DNA of 64,000 bases from Agriotes lineatus (GCA_940337035.1 CALNHX010007525.1:1-64000); one strand, 5' to 3'; counted from the stretch's first letter, positions 1 to 13,118 are shown. Numbers and translations: made by a program. The notes: generated from the letters alone by a model not told the origin.

Positions 1-560
1 TGTCATGTCTTTGCCTAACTACTAAAATTGTCTTTTTCTTGGAATAAATGTCACTACACCTTGCTCTGCTTTTAAATCACTTTGGTTAATAATGCACAGA
101 TACCCTTTAGTTTCTTTAGCATCTCACTAATTGTCTTTCGATCATTTGCCTTACATTTCTCCATTGATCTATTGCAATTATTACTTTGCTAGCACTGCTT
201 CGTTTACCTTTCAGCTAATTTGACGTTTGCTGGCTTATACATTTTAATACATAACGCTCATATACTTTCTGTACTTAACAAATCATTCTGTATCATTTTA
301 TTCACATTATGTTTGACGTAACTAAGCTCAAATCGGTCAGTTACAAATTAAATTGCTATGGCCCTTCCGACCATTTATCATATCTGAAGCTCTGAACGCA
401 ACCCTTATGAAACCTGCATTATCTCATGCTAACTTTAATCCCTGAAATTATTAGTTATTGCTGCTCACATCAAGTGCCTTTATTAATGTAAAGTACTGAT
501 TATCTTGCAATAAATAAAATATTTAGTTCTGTGCTCATTTTGACCTTATTCATTTAGTTA
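1..560. repeat. Diverged repeat, first copy (partner at 46690-47240)
   Basis: This AT-rich stretch has no open frame of note, but it can be aligned in the same orientation with 46690-47240. The clearest shared part is around 500-545 here and 47180-47228 there, with the common core AATAAAATATTT followed by CTGTGCT and CCTT-TTCA. A second shared block lies near 395-440 and 47070-47130 on the reverse strand. In the partner copy the repeat lies just downstream (minus strand) of a LINE endonuclease start, so this may be a weakly preserved LINE segment. By eye the copies are about 65-75 percent identical with many gaps. Confidence 0.4.
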
Positions 561-629
561 ATTAGGCAATCAGAATTGCTGTGGACAGTAAACCATTACA
601 ATACTTATAAATCAGTACTCCCTCACTGC

Positions 630-1227
630 AACATTTTCTGATGACAAAGTCGTTATGGTGAAACAGAAAGACCTAGTGTTGCTGTAAATCTTCTTCAACA
701 GAGCTTAGACCAAGTAGTGTACTGAACCAAAAGATGTGTCAAATTAAACAAGCGAAATCCTTTGATATTACCTTAACAAAATGCAGGGAGAATTCACCAG
801 TAGTCTTCATAAGCCACATACCACTAACACAAGCGACTGAGGTAAAATACCTCCGCGTACACTTCAACCAAGGTCTGACTTGGAAGTCTCATATTAAAAA
901 AAACGTAAATACCTTGAATTGAAGTTTAGTAAGCTCTATTGACTGTTTGGTAGAAAATGTAAGTTATCGCTATCAAATAAGCTCCTCGTCTACAATGTAG
1001 AGCAGCCAACTCCAACATTCGGATAATTGAAAGATTTCAATTCAAAGTGCTACGTGCTACGTGTGATGCTCCCTATTTTGTAAGAAATGCAGACATCATA
1101 AGTTATTTAAACGTTGACCCGGTTAAAGTAGTCATAGGCCTTAGCTCTAAACCTACTAGACAATAGTAAACACCTGCAAAAGCTAAACAGACATAAACCG
1201 TTAGATCTACCTCATAGATTTGTTTAG
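630..1227 (+). pseudogene. Jockey-clade LINE reverse transcriptase, C-terminal remnant
   Basis: This is the C-terminal third of a Jockey-type non-LTR retrotransposon RT. A degenerate catalytic box reads FSDD near 635-650. It is followed by a segment resembling KSFDITLTKC and by the Jockey hallmark EVKYLRVHFNQGLTWKSHI at about 840-895, where the family has VKYLG-H-D-RLTWK-HI. Downstream in other frames come RFQFKVLRATCDAPYFVRN (about 1035-1095) and the family's final motif, HKPLDLPHRF, ending in TAG at 1225-1227. At least three frameshifts separate these blocks, so it is dead. Endonuclease, ORF1 and most of the RT are absent (5' truncation, usual for LINEs). Confidence 0.75.
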
Positions 1228-3240
1228 TTAAATTACTATAATGGCCTGTGTTGGTAAACAAATATTATATGGTTAAAGTAATTTCTGTGTTGTAAATCAT
1301 TGAATTTCAACCTTCATCTGATTGTTTCATGTCATTTATTTATTAACTGTTACATATTGCTATGAACACATTTTAAGCCCCTATGATTATAACAGCAATT
1401 TACAACATTTCAAGCAAGTAATATTTTATAAAATGTCCCAGAAAGGTGCTAGTTTATTATTTGTAAATAGTTTAAAATAGTATTGACCTTGATAATAATT
1501 TGTGAAACAGTATTGAAAATATCGTTAGTCTTGATTTGAACAAAATGTAATCAGAGTAATCAGGTTTGGTAATAATGTATAACAATGTAAGATCGAAGAC
1601 AGACAATTGGAGAAAGAAAGTCAAGCTGTGCAGTGGTGTAATTTTGGCTTCCCCAATAAATAATTATTAATACGTGAATAAATACCATTTTCTCAATTCA
1701 GTGTGTTTCAAAATTAATTCTATATCCTTTGGGTACGCTGTAGCAAGTTGCAGTAATCAGTAGCACCTCTGCAGAAGTTTTAAAAAGCGTTTGATTTGTG
1801 CATTTGCATCTACGAGCTTCGAGCAGTGTAATTGAAGCCCCTGTGAGCTAGAGGTAGATAGTGACGTTCGTGGGAAGCAGTTGGAGTCCTAGTGTGAGAC
1901 GAATGCTGAATTGGAGGCGGCCGAACTACAGGAGTCGATCTGCAAGCGTCGGCGGCTTGTATCGGCAGGCCAACGAAGAAAGAGGGGTCCAGGCATCGTG
2001 TGACCTTCTGGGGACTCGACTTAAGCTCTAGTTTCCATTGGAAGAGCAACAGAAGGACCAGAAAAGTTCATTCTTAAAAGATTGAAGTTAGTGGCGTCGG
2101 TTTTTATGCACTTCCAGCAATCCCGTCCTTTGAGTATTTTTTGTTTGTGACATGTATTTACTTACTGCAATTGTTATCACCTAGACAACGCCTTAATTAC
2201 ATAATCACTGATATTGGTTGAACAATAACGAATTTGTTTTGCGAAATTGTGAGGTTGGATCGCCATATTTGAATTTGGTTCTCATTAGTTAAATAATATC
2301 TAGTATTCTAGAGATTCCAGTAGTTAAATCAGCATTATACAAAGTGTTTACAATTAAATTATTATAAATAATACCACGATTATCAGGTTAATAGAAAATG
2401 TATTTCCTATAATTTATACAAATCAAGATTGTATTTGCTAGGATGTAGAGACCGGACCCTTTTGAGATTATTAAACTCATTTATTTTATTTCAAATAAAT
2501 AAAAAACCACAATAATAATAAATCATAGTAATATATTTTGTTTATTGTTGGTAAACAGTTTGCAAAAGGAAATATATTGTTATAATACAACATACGTTGG
2601 TAGTAGATAAAATTAAAAATGTATAAAAGAAATTGAGTTGATGATGTTTAAAAAAGTTTAATGAATAAATTTAACTTAACGCAAATTATTAATGAAATGA
2701 TAGCTATTGGACGTTTACAGGTGGTTTGAATATAAAAAGAATATTTAAGAGACGGTGGTATCAGTAATGACAAATGTGAAATTCTGATAAGGATAATTAA
2801 AGTAGGTAGATATCAAATAAGAATTAGAATATTGGAGGCATTAAGAATGAAAATATGGTAGTTAAGAAGTTTGTTCCAATTATTAGAAAATAACAAGTAG
2901 AAAAAGATGTAAAGAAAATCGTTTTGATCTAACTAAAAACATATTAAATTTAATCCTCTTTTAATGTAAAAGTTTTGGCTTATTTAAAAAGGGTAGTCTA
3001 AATTTGCGTGGTGTATATAATGAATTGAAATATTAAATAGCAAATAACAAAAGTAATGGAGTAATTACTGAAGAGAATTGGTATTGCTAAACTTAATAGA
3101 TACAAGAATGGTTATTTACAAGTGATTAATTGAAAAATTATATTAAAACAGTTTTATTGGAGGGAGTACAGTTGACAATTGACATAAGTAAAAGTAGGTC
3201 TACATCAATCTAAGTGTTGCTGAGTGGAGAGATATATAAG
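1228..3240. other. No recognisable gene
   Basis: About 2 kb of AT-rich sequence with no protein motif I can recognise in either orientation. A locally GC-richer patch at 1800-2070 gives a 79-codon minus-strand frame (1810-2049) with no family resemblance; I treat it as chance. Confidence 0.6.
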
Positions 3241-3280
3241 TTTTGGTGAAGTTAGACGATCCTTTCAAATAGGTGCTAGC

Positions 3281-3561
3281 AGGGACAGGAGCAAATCTGG
3301 AATTATTCTGTTGTCTGGTTGCTGTCAAGGGTTTTGAGTTTTGGAGTGTTGGACGAAGCTTGACACTGGTGATTTGTTCGTAGCAGCTGCATTGCAGAGA
3401 GCTGCTTGGAGAAGATCCATTCCGGAAGGTGACAGAGACAGGAGCAGATTTAGGTTTGTTCCATTTGCTGGTTGCGGCCAGGGAATTTTGTTTTTGTGGT
3501 ACTAGAGGAGGCTAGAGACTGGAGATTTGTACGTGAGAGCTGCATTGCGGGAGGCTGCTTG
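3281..3561. repeat. Two diverged tandem units, period about 154 bp
   Basis: Unit 1 begins at 3281 (GGGACAGGAGCAAATCTGG) and unit 2 at 3435 (GAGACAGGAGCAGATTTAGG). The shared blocks GTTGC-G-CA-GG, GGTGATTTGT / GGAGATTTGT and AGCTGCATTGC-G-GAG-GCTGCTTG occur at matching offsets. The units are GC-richer than their surroundings and have no open frame. Two units only, roughly 75 percent identical. They could be the internal repeat of an unrecognised transposon end. Confidence 0.75.
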
Positions 3562-6500
3562 AAATAGTCGATTGTGGCTAAACGATAAGTTGCAGTTTTG
3601 AAAATTTTGGAAGTGCCATATACAAGGTGGGTAATTCCTTAGTTTATACATTTTAAAAGGTGTAATTAATTAAGAAACAATAACTTACCGTATTATATAA
3701 AGTTGTAATGTACAATTATTAGAATTGGACATTTGTCATTAAGATTTGAGAATTACTGTTGACATTTGGTTGACATTCAATTTGAATGAATAGTTGAAAA
3801 ATACTTGAAAATTATTTTTTCAGAACAAAGTCACTAGATAATATAGCTAAATGTGTTCGTGTTTGTCAATTTGATGATATATCTTTAGTTTCGTTCTTCA
3901 TTTTTGACCATTATCTAAAGAAATATATATAAATGTATCAAACATGTATTATAGTTTTATATAGCACTAAGAAAAATGAACGTAATAATAATATCCATAC
4001 TGAAAACAATTAACCTGGAAAAGTTCCAAGACACTAATGGAAACACAACGATCGTTATTACTCTTATTAGGCAATTACCTCACAATAAAAATATTAATTG
4101 AATGCGCCAAAAATTCCTTTCTCTGAAATAAAGGACCCTCATGAAAAGGTTATTGCAAAATTAGAAACATGTTAAAATATAATTCTAATTAACGCAAATT
4201 TACGGCAATCTAATCGACACTGCCAACTCACGCGAACTTCCTCGAGTTTGCATTCTGTCGTCAAAATAAAAAGCGAAGTTCATCTAAGTCAAGCATGCGA
4301 ATGAATATTCAAAAAATTAAGAACAAGTCACGCGTCGCCCCCTTAACTCTGTAACTACAGTTTTTATTTTAATACAAATGACTACATTATCGTCAGGGTT
4401 TTCACTGCCTGTAGGATCTATACTTAGAAATGTAACTGCACAGATTAAAAATGTGCTCTGGAAGTCAAAAGAATTTCCTACAGGAATGTTTTGTTATCTT
4501 TCGAATATATCTCAATAACATTCATGTTTCCTTAGCGTGCAAATGAGCCCACGATAAAGCAAGGCGAGAACAAAATGAATCGCTTAGGATGAAACCTCGC
4601 CAATATTAAAATTTACGGCACCGATCATCAGATATGGTAACCAAAACTGAAACTTAATACGTTGCACGCATGAGACACGCGTTTTCTGTTTAAATCAATC
4701 ATAGGACACATTTCTAATTACTTAATTCGGTTTTTCAGGCAGGTGTGAAATTATTTTTATCAGCAACTACACTCACTCAACTGCCATTTGCAGAATGGTA
4801 TAGGCACATTTATATTTGGATCTTTAAATAGAAGAATTTTTGATATACTTCCTATATTTGGAATAGCATTTTTAAATCTATATAAGAGTATTCCAAAATT
4901 ACTATTTTCAACCATGAAAATCGATTTTATAGTAAAAGTACTTTTACTAAACTTTTGAAAACGTTTTTATTACTTCAAACTGCAGGTATTATCTTTATTG
5001 GCACGTTAATTTATGTGCCCAGTTTTATGAAAAAGTGTTTTGATATTTAAATCAGTGCCATTACATATGTTTATTTAATGAGTAGGAAATAAAAAATCAT
5101 ATAGTAAATTCTTGGTATGCAAATTTTTAAGGTAGCAAAATAATTTTCTTATCAGATCTAGCTATGAATAACAAGCGCCTGCCAAGAATAGTAAAATGTA
5201 AATAGCGACATCATTAACAAATTAATCAACGGCTATAAAATTTTTTATTTAAAATTCATGGAGCTATTGTTAGTGTAAAATATGAACCTGCTTAAAATGT
5301 CTTTGCATGCAAAGGTACGACGGCTACTACCATCGAACATGTATTATTTACAAGTACATAAAACATTGTACATGTACAGAATAAACTATTTTATTTACAT
5401 TGTTTTAGTTTCAAACTTGAATTGAAATAACACTTCACAGAAGGTATAATATATACAGAGCGGGGCATATAACTTGAAGCCGGTTACTACTTGCAACTGA
5501 TTGGCAACACAAGTACCCAAAATTTATTTAAAAGATATATCAATCAAAGTTGTTATTCCTGAAACGAGACTTTTCCTAGGTCCTTCGTTGTGACGTTAAA
5601 GTATAATTAGACATGTCGTACGCTTTAGTATTTTATAAATTAGTTGCCCTTGTTGTTCACTTAGCTAGCTTACCACACACGAAACTTTTTTAATATTAGA
5701 TACTCTTTTCCCAGTCATAATAAATTAAGAAGTGTCACTATTTGCCAAAATAGGAAGCTCATCTGCAACTCGGATGCTAAAATCAACCTCAAATAATATG
5801 CACAAGAAAAGCCAGTTTGCTTAGATAAATAAACAATAATATATCTACCTCTAAATAAACATGATAGTTTCATTTTGTGATAAATAAAGTAAAATGTGTA
5901 CTATTATAATTACTTTTGACATCTACCGACTGCAGAAACAGTCGCCTGTGCCGTCACGGCCATCTCTTTGCTATGACATAAATTGTAACTGTCATAAATG
6001 CAAACCTTTGTTAAATCGACATTTATGGATTAATAACAGTAAATTTAAGGCCGTAGAAAAAATATTGTGTGCAAACTCGTGCATAAACATCAACTTTTAG
6101 CACTTGTACAAATAGCTATTGTTTGCTGCATAACACACTTGCAGCGTGAGGCGCCATCCTCGCTTTCTGAGGATTGCAGCACCAATGTCTCGTTGTTTTT
6201 GGCCAGGGGCACTCAAACTGAGTTTTCGCGGAAAAACACCTCATATCAGCCGTATTGCTAAAACCATGGCACAAGCAAAGCCGAGGCGTAATTCTGCATG
6301 CGTATTGGCGCCTAAGTTAAATATTCAGATATTGCAATTTACAACTGCTCAAATTAGATATATATGTAAATATTGCAATAAATAATCCAGGAAAAGGGAT
6401 AGATTACAGTGTCACGTTTTCATAATATTAAAGCAAGTTTGAAAGGTGTAAATTTAAAGACCAGTAATATTATTTAACTAATAAAATTAAAGTAATATTA

Positions 6501-6720
6501 ACAAACCTGTAGATAGATATGATAAAAGACAAAATATATAATCCAGGAACTGGCAATTACTCTGATGGTTTGCCAGTGTTGTCACGATATGTGTGCGTTG
6601 GGTTTTAATCTCAACTAGTTAGGGGATGGATATACCAAGCCATTTAGCCAACACGGTGTATTAGGTAATTTTTTTTAAATAAAACAGTAGCTCAGTTTTC
6701 AACAATCTCAAAAACACGCC
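3562..6720. other. No recognisable gene
   Basis: About 3.2 kb of AT-rich DNA. Short overlapping frames at 5894-6385 lie in the only GC-richer patch (6140-6310), but they show no family motif and overlap each other in different frames, so I do not call them genes. Confidence 0.55.
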
Positions 6721-6727
6721 CAAGGTA

Positions 6728-6925
6728 ATGAAAAGGAAAGTGGACAGACAAAGAGGTTTAAGAAGATATGAGTTTGGCATAGTTGCGAAAACCTGTTTGT
6801 ATCCACCTACAATAACCGTTCACCGTCGAGAGATTGAATTAAACGTAATAGGTATTTGTGAAACAAGAAGAAGGGCAGAATTGGGCAATTATACAAAAGC
6901 TAATCAACGATACTACTCATTTTGA
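6728..6925 (+). pseudogene. Possible LINE endonuclease N-terminal scrap
   Basis: A 65-codon frame contains REIELNVIGICETRR at about 6827-6871. It resembles the block near the N-terminus of LINE apurinic endonucleases, where a run such as EM-R-NIDILG-CETRW precedes the conserved Glu of the ETRW motif. Nothing recognisable precedes it, and the frame closes 15 codons after the motif. It is a short match and could be coincidence; if real, it belongs with the many RTE/L1-type fragments elsewhere in the window. Confidence 0.35.
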
Positions 6926-8060
6926 AGCTAGAATAGTCGACACCATAAAGAAGGTAATTTACTACAGGTAATCTAAACATAATACAAGTATGTACTCGAA
7001 TCCCAGAACAAGAAAATAACACTGAAAAAATCGATAAAGGATTTGTTAGATATACTATTCTCAAATCTTCAAATATCGTACACTACGAGAGTATACTTGA
7101 GAGCTCGCCAACTAGACTCAGTGTAGACGGCACGCAGCCCCTTACAAGATGTTACTAGCAAATATTATGAGCGCCAACAAGTCTTTACTTCTAACAAATA
7201 TACTCAGATAAGTCGACAACTTATAAACTCAAATAATCGCAGCAGGCAATAGTACAACATCTGAAGTACAAAAAGTAGCAGTAACAAGATAGCACTTTAT
7301 ACTAGTAATTAGCACAATTAAATACGCAATTAAAGGTCAAACAATTTAAATGTAAATTACCGACTGAGAACAGCTTTAATTTCTCTACATTAATACACCT
7401 GAATTTTGCAATATGAATATCATTAATCTAATTTAAAATATGTAACGCAGTTCATTAGGTCGTAATTACTTATCTCAGAGGTCAAGCTTTTGCAGAGGAT
7501 GGTTAGATAGTCTCCAAACGGGATCTTACAGCTATGCTAGCGGCAGGTTGAGGGTGCCTGCAGAAACCACGCCTTCTAAAGCAGGCCAAATCGATGAAGT
7601 TTTAAAGCTTCCGGTAAAAGCCAGAACCTTCCGGGGAAAAACTTGTATACGTTTTTCTGGGGAACGGCAATTAGATGCGTTTTGCTAATTCGAGGCCACG
7701 TACGGAAGAGCAACCCTTCAAAAAGGCCAAAACAAAACATGCCTACACCATGAGATAAGCTATTAAAATACCCGAGAGCTGTCAGAAAAAGCTTCGCGAA
7801 ATTTTCCGCTATTGTAGATAACAGGAAGAGGCGGAAAATGCTACCGGCCAATTAGGCTACGTTTATACGATTACGGTGCTTCAAATAAAGAAAAGTTTAC
7901 ACGACCAAGATTTTTACAACAAAGTAAATTGTAACAATAAGTACGCTTTTTAAACATAACAAATTATTAACAAGTATAGAAGAAACTATGCACGACATCA
8001 ACATAATGTGAGGCCTAAAAGAAGAAAACTTGGTGTGACAACGATTATATTAATGAATTC
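6926..8060. other. No recognisable gene
   Basis: AT-rich flanks around a more balanced block at 7500-7860 that gives a 91-codon minus-strand frame (7576-7851) with a hydrophobic beginning. No family motif, no matching neighbour, and no splice context that I can defend. Confidence 0.5.
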
Positions 8061-8064
8061 AGTG

Positions 8065-8700
8065 GATTTTTAATTTCAAATGAAACTGTAAATAGCGAAT
8101 TTCTAAAAATTTCTGCATTCCACAAAAAAATTTATTTTTGGGCTGCTGTCACCCATTCCCGAACAATTTCGATAACTTCTACATTACAACGAGGTATTTT
8201 TCTACTAGAAACTCTTTTAAGGGTCCAAACAAATAAAAAACTGTTGCAACAAGGTCCGAAATGTATGGTAAATGGGGCAGCATGGTCCATTTCAATTTTT
8301 AAATCGTAGTCAGCGCGTGAATAGAGAAATGGGGTGGAGCATTATCTTGTAAGACACAGACATAGAACTCGCGTTTTTTTTCAAGTTACCCTTACTGATA
8401 TTTAATGCAGAAGGAATATCCTTCACTGTAATTCGACGATCGTTTCAAATAAGTGCATTTTACTCTATCAGCATTCTCTTCTGTTGTCAATGCTATGGAA
8501 TGCGGTTCATTCTCGGCACCTTTGCAGCCATCTTTAAACGCTCTACTCTTTTTGTAAACGCTTATGTCTGATAGTGATTGCGCATCAAACTGTCTTTTAA
8601 TTCTTACACAAATTTCTTATGGGTTGATATCTTCGTTGATAGGAAATTTACTAATAATGCTTGAATGCACTCCTACTTCACCCATGCTTGCCAATTGAAC
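8065..8700 (-). pseudogene. Mariner transposase remnant with internal deletion
   Basis: On the minus strand two separated parts of a mariner-family transposase can be read. From about 8640 down to 8395 is the N-terminal DNA-binding region: INPQEICVRIKRQF, then SVYKKSRAFKDG, then ENEPHS, the family's W-K-FK-GR-S-EDEPRSGRP region. From about 8362 down to 8075 is the C-terminal catalytic part: VLQDNAPPHFS (family QDNARPHTA, second catalytic Asp), LPHLPYISDL, and LFGPLKEFLVEKY (family LFGPLK-HL-GK-F). The middle of the gene, including the first catalytic Asp, is missing between 8395 and 8365. Several stops and frameshifts; inactive. Terminal inverted repeats were not located. Confidence 0.75.
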
Positions 8701-9270
8701 GAAAATGAATTGTGACGACTTAACCACTGAATGAAGTTAGGACTTGTTCCAAAGCATTAATTAATGTACTCGTATACAACTTCTGTGCATGTCTTTGCGT
8801 TTTGGCGAGCAATTAAAATTATAATTTATATTTGAAAGCTTCTCGTAGGTAAACATGTTCTAATATTTGTAATAATACTGAAACAGTTTTTTATTTATGT
8901 CTTATATTTCTCAGATTTAAGTTGTACTTGATTTTTGTTGCTAGAAAGTTTATGATTACATTTTTATTAGAAAGATTATTGAAACAATCCTGCATTTTCT
9001 TGTTTTTGTTTTAATTTGTTTAATTTAAATAAATATAATTGTCTTTATTTTGAAGTTCTAAAAATGGAATTTGTTGATAGTTATTTTGGAAAGTGATATG
9101 AGAATTTGTTAAAATGTTGGAATTAATACGTTTTTTATCTTCATCGGTGTTGTTATAGACTATTAGCCAAATTAATTTTAGTATCATTAAAAGATTCATT
9201 ACCGCACTCTTTTTATGGAAAAAAATACATTGGACCAGAATTTATTGATGAAGATAAAATATTGAACAAT

Positions 9271-9385
9271 ACACGTTTGCTTATGGCACTTAACGAGACT
9301 CGTTTAATTGCCGCAAAACTCGGCACACCGCCTCATTCTGGCAATCAAACTCGTTTCGTTAAGATGCTCATAATCAAAATTGTGT
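9271..9385. repeat. Imperfect palindrome, about 43-bp arms
   Basis: The left arm 9271-9312 contains TTAACGAGACTCGTTTAATT and the right arm 9340-9385 contains its reverse complement with a few changes (AATCAAACTCGTTTCGTTAA). A ~27-bp spacer lies between. The palindrome explains why open frames of about 60 codons appear on both strands here (9262-9444 and 9304-9486). It is probably a small foldback element or MITE; no target duplication was identified. Confidence 0.65.
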
Positions 9386-9679
9386 CGGTAATATCTATTA
9401 CAAGTTTTAAGGAAATAGTTCCGTTCGCTTACCTTTACAATTAAATTGTTAATTTTACTAAAAGCTGTAGAGCTTGTAGAATTCATTTTCTCTTTGCAAG
9501 GCTTTCATTTTGAAATCGGTTTGGAATCAATCATTGCTGTTGTAAGTTGGGGTCTTGGTCAGCTGTGGTGCAGTAATTCTGTTCACTTGAAACGGTGCTT
9601 ACACAGAATTGGTTGTAAAAACTGATCTCCAATTCAGATTCAGTTTATATTTATATGTTTACATTATTTGACAATTGAT

Positions 9680-10440
9680 GAAACTAAAAGACATAATCAT
9701 AACATTTTCAGACAAAACGCAAAACACAGTAGTAATGACAAAAACCGACTACCATAATAAAATTACAAATATGTTAAGTGATGAAAATACATACAAACCA
9801 GAATTAAAAGACCCCATCTTAATAATTTAAAATAAAAATAACAAATTAGTCAAAAACTTACCATATAACAATTACATTGGTAACATCACTTATAAAAAAT
9901 TGATTTCACATAACGGTCTTCCTCCAAAACTATATGGGCTACCTGAATTACATAAGAGGAAAATTCCATTAAGAGCATCGTATATGAGCCAACTTACAAT
10001 CTACCTAAATATTTATCTACAATATTAACCAATGTAATATCACTTAACAAATTTAGCATTCAAGACTCATTGAAATTTAAAGAACATCTCGATAATATAA
10101 AACTTAACAAAAACCACAAACTTGTTTCACTTGATGTAGTTTTATTATATAGCTACTAATATTCCAATTGATCCTGCTTTAACTGGAATAGAATTTAAGA
10201 ACACACAAATATTCCATTAAACGAATTATTAAAGTAGTAGAATTTGTTTTAAACACCACCTATTTTTCACACAACAACACAATATACACTCAAACTTTTG
10301 GTTGTGCAATGGGTTCACCTATTTCTTCTATGGTTGCTAATCTTGTATTAGAAGATATAAAACTAAAATTCTTAAACTAAACCCTAATTATTCTCTTTAT
10401 TTAAGATACGTGGACGATATCATCATGGCAACAGTCTCCG
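9680..10440 (+). pseudogene. Penelope-like element reverse transcriptase remnant
   Basis: Reading across several frameshifts gives the order expected of a Penelope-like RT. LPPKLYGLPELHK (about 9920-9960) matches the PK-YGLPK-HK box. HKLVSLDVVLLYS (about 10118-10155) matches LVSFDV-SLFT. FGCAMGSPISSMVANLVLED (about 10300-10360) matches G-AMGSPLSP--AN---E. YVDDI is at 10407-10420, the catalytic Asp pair. GIY-YIG endonuclease sequence is not seen here. The coding strand stops where the minus-strand RTE-like LINE begins (10668), so that LINE may have landed in or next to this element. Dead: multiple stops and frameshifts. Confidence 0.75.
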
Positions 10441-10667
10441 TAAACAAACAAAATGTCTTTGTATGTATGTATAATATATAACTTCATTTATCTTGCGGTG
10501 TAGAGACTGGTGCTTTATGCGCTGGCATCTGACGGCGTAGTGCTCAACTTGCCAAAGATTCGGGATACATATTTGGAGCGCGCCTTTGGTGCTTGCTCGG
10601 CAACCATTGTGTGAGGTGTGTGTCTTGGTGATGTGTTGACCTTGTTACTCACAAGGTCACAAAACTT

Positions 10668-12955
10668 CTTCTTCTTCTTGTGCCTATCCGTTATCGGATG
10701 TTAGCGATCCATATCTCTATTTTTACTTTATTCGCTGCCGTTCTAAATAGTTCTGTAGTTGTAGTGTTGAACCAGTTTCTTAAGTTTCTCAGCCAGGATT
10801 TTCTGCGTCTACCAGGCCCTCGTTTTCCTTCGATTTTTCCTTGGATTATCAGATGTAATAGCTCTAATTTCTTTGGATGCCTCATTACATGCCCAAAATA
10901 CTCAAGTTTCCTTTTCTTTACCGTTTTAACTATTTCAACTTCTTTCTTTAATCTTCTCAATACTTCGTTGTTCGTTACATGTTCAGCCCAGGGAATTTTC
11001 ATTATACGTCTGTAGACCCACATTTCGAAAGCCTCCAATTTCCGTGTGCTGGTCTCCGTCAATGTCCACGGTTCTACCCAATACAATAATACCGGAAATA
11101 CATAACATCTCACCAGCCTCAATTTAGTATCTAGGCTTAAACGGTGGTTTTTTAAGACCGGACTAATCTTAGCGAAGGCTGTTTTTGCTTTTCCTATTCG
11201 GCTTTTGATTTCCATTGAATGGTCCCATTGTGCGTTTACAGAACTTCCAAGGTATGTGAATTTCTGTACTTGTTCGACCGCTTCGTTGTTCAAAAGTAGT
11301 CTTCCTCTTGCGTGTTGTTGTTTGCTAATAATCATGAATTTTGTTTTTTTACATTAATTCGTAGACCGTGTGACTCACTTACTTCTGATATTTTATTCAT
11401 TAATTCTTGCAATCTTTCTATAGAGTCTGCAAACACAGTGGTGTCGTCAGCATATCTTATGTTATTAAGCCGCTCTCCATTTACCAGGATTCTTTGTTAT
11501 ATTTCGTATATTGCTTCCTTAAATATGGTTTCTGAATATAAATTGAATAGTATAGGGGACAGAACGCATCCTTGTCGAACTCCTCGCTGAATTGCAACTT
11601 TCTCGGAATTTATACCTTCCACTTTTATGCAAGCATTTTGGTTCCAGTATAAGTTCTTAATAATGCGTATATCTTTATCATCTAGTCCTACTTCATATAG
11701 AATGTTTATTAGCTTTGAATGTTTTACTGTGTCGAAGGCTTTTTCGTAATTTATGAAGCAGGCAAACACGTCACAATTTACGTCTCTGCATCTTTGCATC
11801 AGCACTTGTATGCCGAACAGTGCTTCTCTAGTTCCTAGTGCATTCCTGAAGCCAAACTGAGTATTGGACATTTGTTCTTCGCTGCGTGTGTATATACGGC
11901 TGTGAATAATTTTAAGGAAAGTCTTCAACAGGTGACTCATCAAACTTATTGTTCTGTAGTCTCCGCAGGTTTTTGCGGTGGGTTTTTTAGGAATTAGTAT
12001 AAAAGTTGAATGTAACTATTCTTTAGGGATTTCCCCAGTGTCATATATAAGGTTGTATAACTTTGTGATTATGGTGATAGAGTTATCGTTTAACAGTTTA
12101 AGATGTTCCAAAAGAACACCGTCAGGTCCAGGTGCTTTTCCATCTTTTCCATTTTTTATTGCTTTCTCCACTTCTTCCTTGAGAATCTTAGGGCCGCATT
12201 CACATTTATTATTATTTCCAGTATTATATCTTGCTTCTTTGAAAATCATTTCTATGTATTTCTTCCAGACGTCTATCCTCTCATTCCTTTGCATGATGAT
12301 GTTTCCTTTCCCGTCAATCAACTTTCCTGATGTTTTGGGTCTATAGACTCCAGCAGGTTCTAGAACTTTTTTATGTAGGTTAAAACTGTCATGTTTGCTT
12401 TCTAGTAATTCGATTTCTTTACATTTTGAGTTTAACCACGTCTCTTTTGCTTTCTTAATTTGTTTTTTTATTTCTCTATTAACAGTTACATAACCAGTCT
12501 GGCTTACATTTTTAAGTTCACTTCTCCGTTCCATCATCTTGAGGGTTTCCTCATTCATCCATTCCTTTCTCTGAATATTTGGGCCAGGTTTAAGGTATGT
12601 TTGCGCCACATTTCTCAAGGTCTATTCAATTCTTCTCGCTGTTGATTGTATCTGTGTTGATGTTAGTTCAGCGGTCATAGTTATAAGTTTATTATTAAGT
12701 TCTTCGCCAACTTTAACCTCTATTTCCTCTTTTTCTTTAATTAGTCTAGCTTATATTTTTAGATTGTTCTTGGTTTTTGTTATTCTCTTAAATTTCGTTT
12801 TGATTGTAGCAACTAGTGGAGTATGATCCGAGCCTATATCTGCTCCAGGTCGTGTTTTAACTGCATGGAAACTATTTCTGTATCGTTTATTAACTAAAAT
12901 AATATAGTCAATTTGGTTCCTTATGATGTTAAAACTGCCAAGTTTTATATAAATT
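10668..12955 (-). pseudogene. RTE-like LINE, endonuclease end plus full RT, 5'-truncated
   Basis: Read on the minus strand from 12955. First comes the end of the endonuclease, with RNQIDYIILVNKRYRNS and ADIGSDHTPLVA (SDH catalytic box). A linker follows (12618-12016), then RT with GKAPGPDGV, QFGFRNALGTREALF, FINYEKAFDTVKHSK, GVRQGCVLSPILFNLY (about 11560) and YADDT at 11439-11454. The C-terminal domain at 11335-10691 has VEPWTLTETSTRKLEAFEMW and YFGHVMRHPKK. It ends in a (GAA)n tail, seen on + as repeated CTT at 10668-10680. Frames break at about 12000, 11480 and 11345. This family is often annotated as endonuclease-reverse transcriptase in insects. The RT motifs survive but the gene is broken. 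Confidence 0.85.
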
Positions 12956-13118
12956 ACGGGTTCTTAATAATTAAAAACAACTAACCTGTCGTAATATGAA
13001 ACTCAAATTGTAACCTTTCCCAAAGTAAGTATGCAAGAAAAGGAAAATATTATGTGTTCGCTAATCTATTTTTTTAGCTATGTAATTTAACAATTTTAGC
13101 TATGTTTGTATTTATATA

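Noticed and set aside
1810..2049. 79-codon minus-strand frame
   Set aside because: No family motif, low-complexity residues, and no neighbouring coding signal; length is within chance expectation.
10680..11015. 111-codon plus-strand frame
   Set aside because: It is antisense to the well-supported RTE-like RT C-terminal domain on the minus strand. The same applies to 11312-11590, 11978-12346 and 23316-23653.
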